NCBI GenBank assembly: GCA_018716975.1 | Contig: DVJE01000036.1 | Location: 1 to 64,000 of the forward strand | Reading direction: 5' to 3' | DNA from: Candidatus Gallacutalibacter stercoravium | GTDB taxonomy: Bacteria; Bacillota; Clostridia; Oscillospirales; Acutalibacteraceae | Length of the DNA: 64,000 nucleotides | Shown: piece after piece, positions 62,469-64,000 of the stretch | How the letters are laid out: the number at the start of each line of letters is the position of its first letter | Numbering within the stretch: the stretch's first letter is position 1 | Notes under the pieces: generated by a model | Told to the model about the DNA's origin: nothing | The model's database searches: none | Seen by the model: the letters and a program-made list of their open reading frames with translations, nothing else | Made by a program: the position numbers and the translations under genes

Positions 62469-63584
62469 ATGCAAGCAAAATTTGTTTGCCCATGTCTATT
62501 GGGCGTTGAAGGATTGGTAGCCCGCGAACTAAGAGAAATGGGAGCGGAGCAGGTAGAGGCTGTTAACGGAAGAGTGTATTTTACCGGCGGTTTGGATATG
62601 CTGGCGCGCGCAAATTTGTGCTGCCGGTATGCAGAGCGGGTGCTGATACAGCTGGGGAGCTTTCCGGCACGCAGCTTTGAAGAATTGTTTGAGGGAGTGC
62701 GCGCCTTACCGTGGGAAGCGTGGATTGGCAAGGCAGACGCCTTTCCAGTTAAGGGGCGCTCTATTAATTCTAAGCTGTTTAGTATCCCAGATTGTCAATC
62801 CATTATCAAAAAAGCAGTGGTGGAACGTTTAAAGCAAGCCTATCGGTTGCCGTGGTTTGAAGAGACAGGCCCCGTTCATCAGATTCAGTTTTTTTTGATG
62901 AAGGATAAGGCTGAACTCATGTTGGATACGTCCGGCCCGGGCCTGCATAAAAGAGGGTATCGCGCCCAAGCGTCTTTGGCGCCGATTAAAGAAACGTTGG
63001 CGGCCGTTATGGCAAATTTGGCCCGTGTTAGGGCCGATACCCAGCTGATTGATCCATGCTGCGGATCCGGTACAATTTTAATTGAAGGCGCTTTATTGGC
63101 TATGAATATAGCGCCGGGGTTAAGGCGGCGTTTCGCGGCGGAACGTTGGGCCGTTTCCCCCGCGGCGGTGTGGCGGCAGGAGCGCCAGCGGGCCCAGGAT
63201 TTGATAAATCACGACGCAGCTTTTGCTGCGCAAGGGTACGATATCGATCAAGCGGCATTGGATTTGACCATGCAAAACGCTCAAAAGGCGGGGGTGGCCT
63301 CTCGTCTTACGGTGGAAAAGCGGCCGCTTGAAAACTTTGTGCAAGAGTCCCAACGGGGAACAGTAGTATGCAACCCTCCGTACGGCGAGCGCTTGTTGGA
63401 CGTGCGGCAAGCGCAGGAGTTATATCAAACTATGGGTAAGCTGTTTACCCCGCAAAAGGGATGGAGCTATTCCATAATCAGCCCAGACGAAGAATTTGAG
63501 CAATGGTTTGGCCGGGCTGCCGATAAACGGCGAAAGCTGTATAACGGTATGATCAAATGCCAGCTGTATCAATATTTTCGCTAA
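62469..63584 (+). CDS. THUMP-domain 23S rRNA guanine-N2 methyltransferase (RlmL/YpsC type)
   Basis: 371 residues. N-terminal ferredoxin-like and THUMP domains (1-160; CPCLLGVEGLVARELREMG), then a SAM fold with IDPCCGSGTILIEGALLAMN and catalytic motif NPPYGERL. The HKRGYR segment before the SAM fold is conserved in the family. It should methylate a guanine of 23S rRNA. GGAGCC precedes the ATG. Confidence 0.92.
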   Translation: MQAKFVCPCLLGVEGLVARELREMGAEQVEAVNGRVYFTGGLDMLARANLCCRYAERVLIQLGSFPARSFEELFEGVRALPWEAWIGKADAFPVKGRSINSKLFSIPDCQSIIKKAVVERLKQAYRLPWFEETGPVHQIQFFLMKDKAELMLDTSGPGLHKRGYRAQASLAPIKETLAAVMANLARVRADTQLIDPCCGSGTILIEGALLAMNIAPGLRRRFAAERWAVSPAAVWRQERQRAQDLINHDAAFAAQGYDIDQAALDLTMQNAQKAGVASRLTVEKRPLENFVQESQRGTVVCNPPYGERLLDVRQAQELYQTMGKLFTPQKGWSYSIISPDEEFEQWFGRAADKRRKLYNGMIKCQLYQYFR

Positions 63585-63631
63585 TCTTTATTTGCTGAGT
63601 GTTGGCGGTTAATAGTTAAAGCCCGTAAAAC

Positions 63632-63661
63632 TTGATCTTGTTAGGCCGAGTGTGTTATACT
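63632..63661 (+). promoter_or_regulatory. Candidate promoter of the kinase-like gene (TTGATC-18-TATACT)
   Basis: The -35 box is at 63632-63637 and the -10 box at 63656-63661, 76 nt before the start codon. Confidence 0.55.
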
Positions 63662-63736
63662 AGAGCCTGAGTTTTCCAATAAATGTTATATGTGCGCCTG
63701 TACTGGGGCGGATTTCAGGTAATGAGGGTTGAATGT

Positions 63737-64000
63737 ATGAGCGATATTGATAACTTATGCATGGGCTGCATGCAAGATAACGGCGGGCAAGCTATCTGCC
63801 CTCACTGTGGGTTTGATTCTACGCAGGCGCAGCCGCCGCTTTGCCTCCCGTTAAAAACAATTTTGCAGGGTAGGTATGTTACGGGTAGAAAGTTAGACAG
63901 CAACGGCGAGGGCATTGGCTATTTGGGGTATGACCTGATGGCAGAGGCTCCGGTCTATATCCGGGAATTCCTGCCGGATAATATGGCGGCGCGGGAGGAA
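63737..64000 (+). CDS. Zinc-ribbon kinase-like protein, N-terminal part (cut by window end)
   Basis: 88 codons are visible with no stop. A zinc ribbon is formed by C8, C11, C21 and C24 (LCMGC, CPHC); a linker follows, and from about residue 45 the start of a protein-kinase N-lobe (LQGRYVTGRKLDSNGEGIGYLGYD). The ATP-binding Lys position appears to be Arg76 (VYIREFLP) and the Gly loop lacks its usual GxGxxG spacing. Similar zinc-ribbon/kinase-like proteins occur in Oscillospirales. GAGGG precedes the ATG. Confidence 0.75.
   Translation, partial: MSDIDNLCMGCMQDNGGQAICPHCGFDSTQAQPPLCLPLKTILQGRYVTGRKLDSNGEGIGYLGYDLMAEAPVYIREFLPDNMAAREE

Overview
The window is about 64 kb of a low-to-mid GC, anaerobic, spore-forming Firmicute, most likely a gut-type Clostridia of the Oscillospirales. 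This rests on the sporulation genes (spoIIR, ytfJ/gerW, DUF2953, yabP, yabQ, a spoVB-like flippase), RemA, omega, a long-form HPF, a T-box leader on proS, a tRNA-dependent translation set, and gene orders shared with Bacillus/Clostridium. No rRNA, insertion sequence, prophage or CRISPR array was seen. Species cannot be assigned from the sequence alone.

Layout. 1-4.0 kb is the end of an exopolysaccharide locus: an intact Wzz/CpsC, CpsD-type tyrosine kinase and CpsB-type phosphatase, followed by a wrecked part in which a family 2 glycosyltransferase is split around a foreign surface-protein-like fragment and only the C-terminal half of a Wzy/O-antigen ligase remains. 4.2-14.9 kb is housekeeping: DUF177-rpmF, DUF512 radical SAM-der-plsY, rpmB on the other strand, an M50 protease-scpA-scpB-DUF2953-ytfJ-dac-rluB run. 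15.0-18.2 kb encodes a three-subunit soluble biotin carboxyltransferase (12S-, 1.3S- and 5S-like). After a cluster of three hairpins comes hisS on the minus strand. 20.0-33.5 kb is one long, tightly packed plus-strand series: yicC, remA, gmk, rpoZ, priA, def, fmt, yugP-like, rsmB, rlmN, PP2C, PASTA kinase, rsgA, thiN.

33.8-39.8 kb is looser: a HAD phosphatase, spoIIR, a LysM protein, a flippase plus GT4 pair, an acetyltransferase and a zinc-ribbon membrane protein. 40.1-42.0 kb holds a two-gene SufC/SufB-like Fe-S assembly operon behind a consensus promoter. 42.0-50.1 kb carries a MATE exporter, proS with its T-box, two accessory genes, tRNA-Ser(GGA), asnS and a LURP-one-like protein. 50.5-57.9 kb has typA, a DEDD exonuclease, rsmA, dcd, a SpoVB-like flippase and mazG; 58-60.4 kb is the hup-rqcP-yabP-yabQ-divIC-S1 sporulation/division cluster. 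The end has an amidohydrolase, hpf, an RlmL-type methyltransferase and the start of a zinc-ribbon kinase-like protein cut by the window edge.

Most notable: (i) the hpf 5' leader contains one pyrimidine tract that can pair perfectly either with the extreme 5' end of the mRNA or with the Shine-Dalgarno region, a possible translational switch; (ii) the typA leader contains a possible attenuator; (iii) the glycosyltransferase/Wzy gene wreckage at the left; (iv) a divergent transcarboxylase-like operon with no membrane decarboxylase gene; (v) a kinase-like protein with Arg where the ATP-binding Lys is expected.
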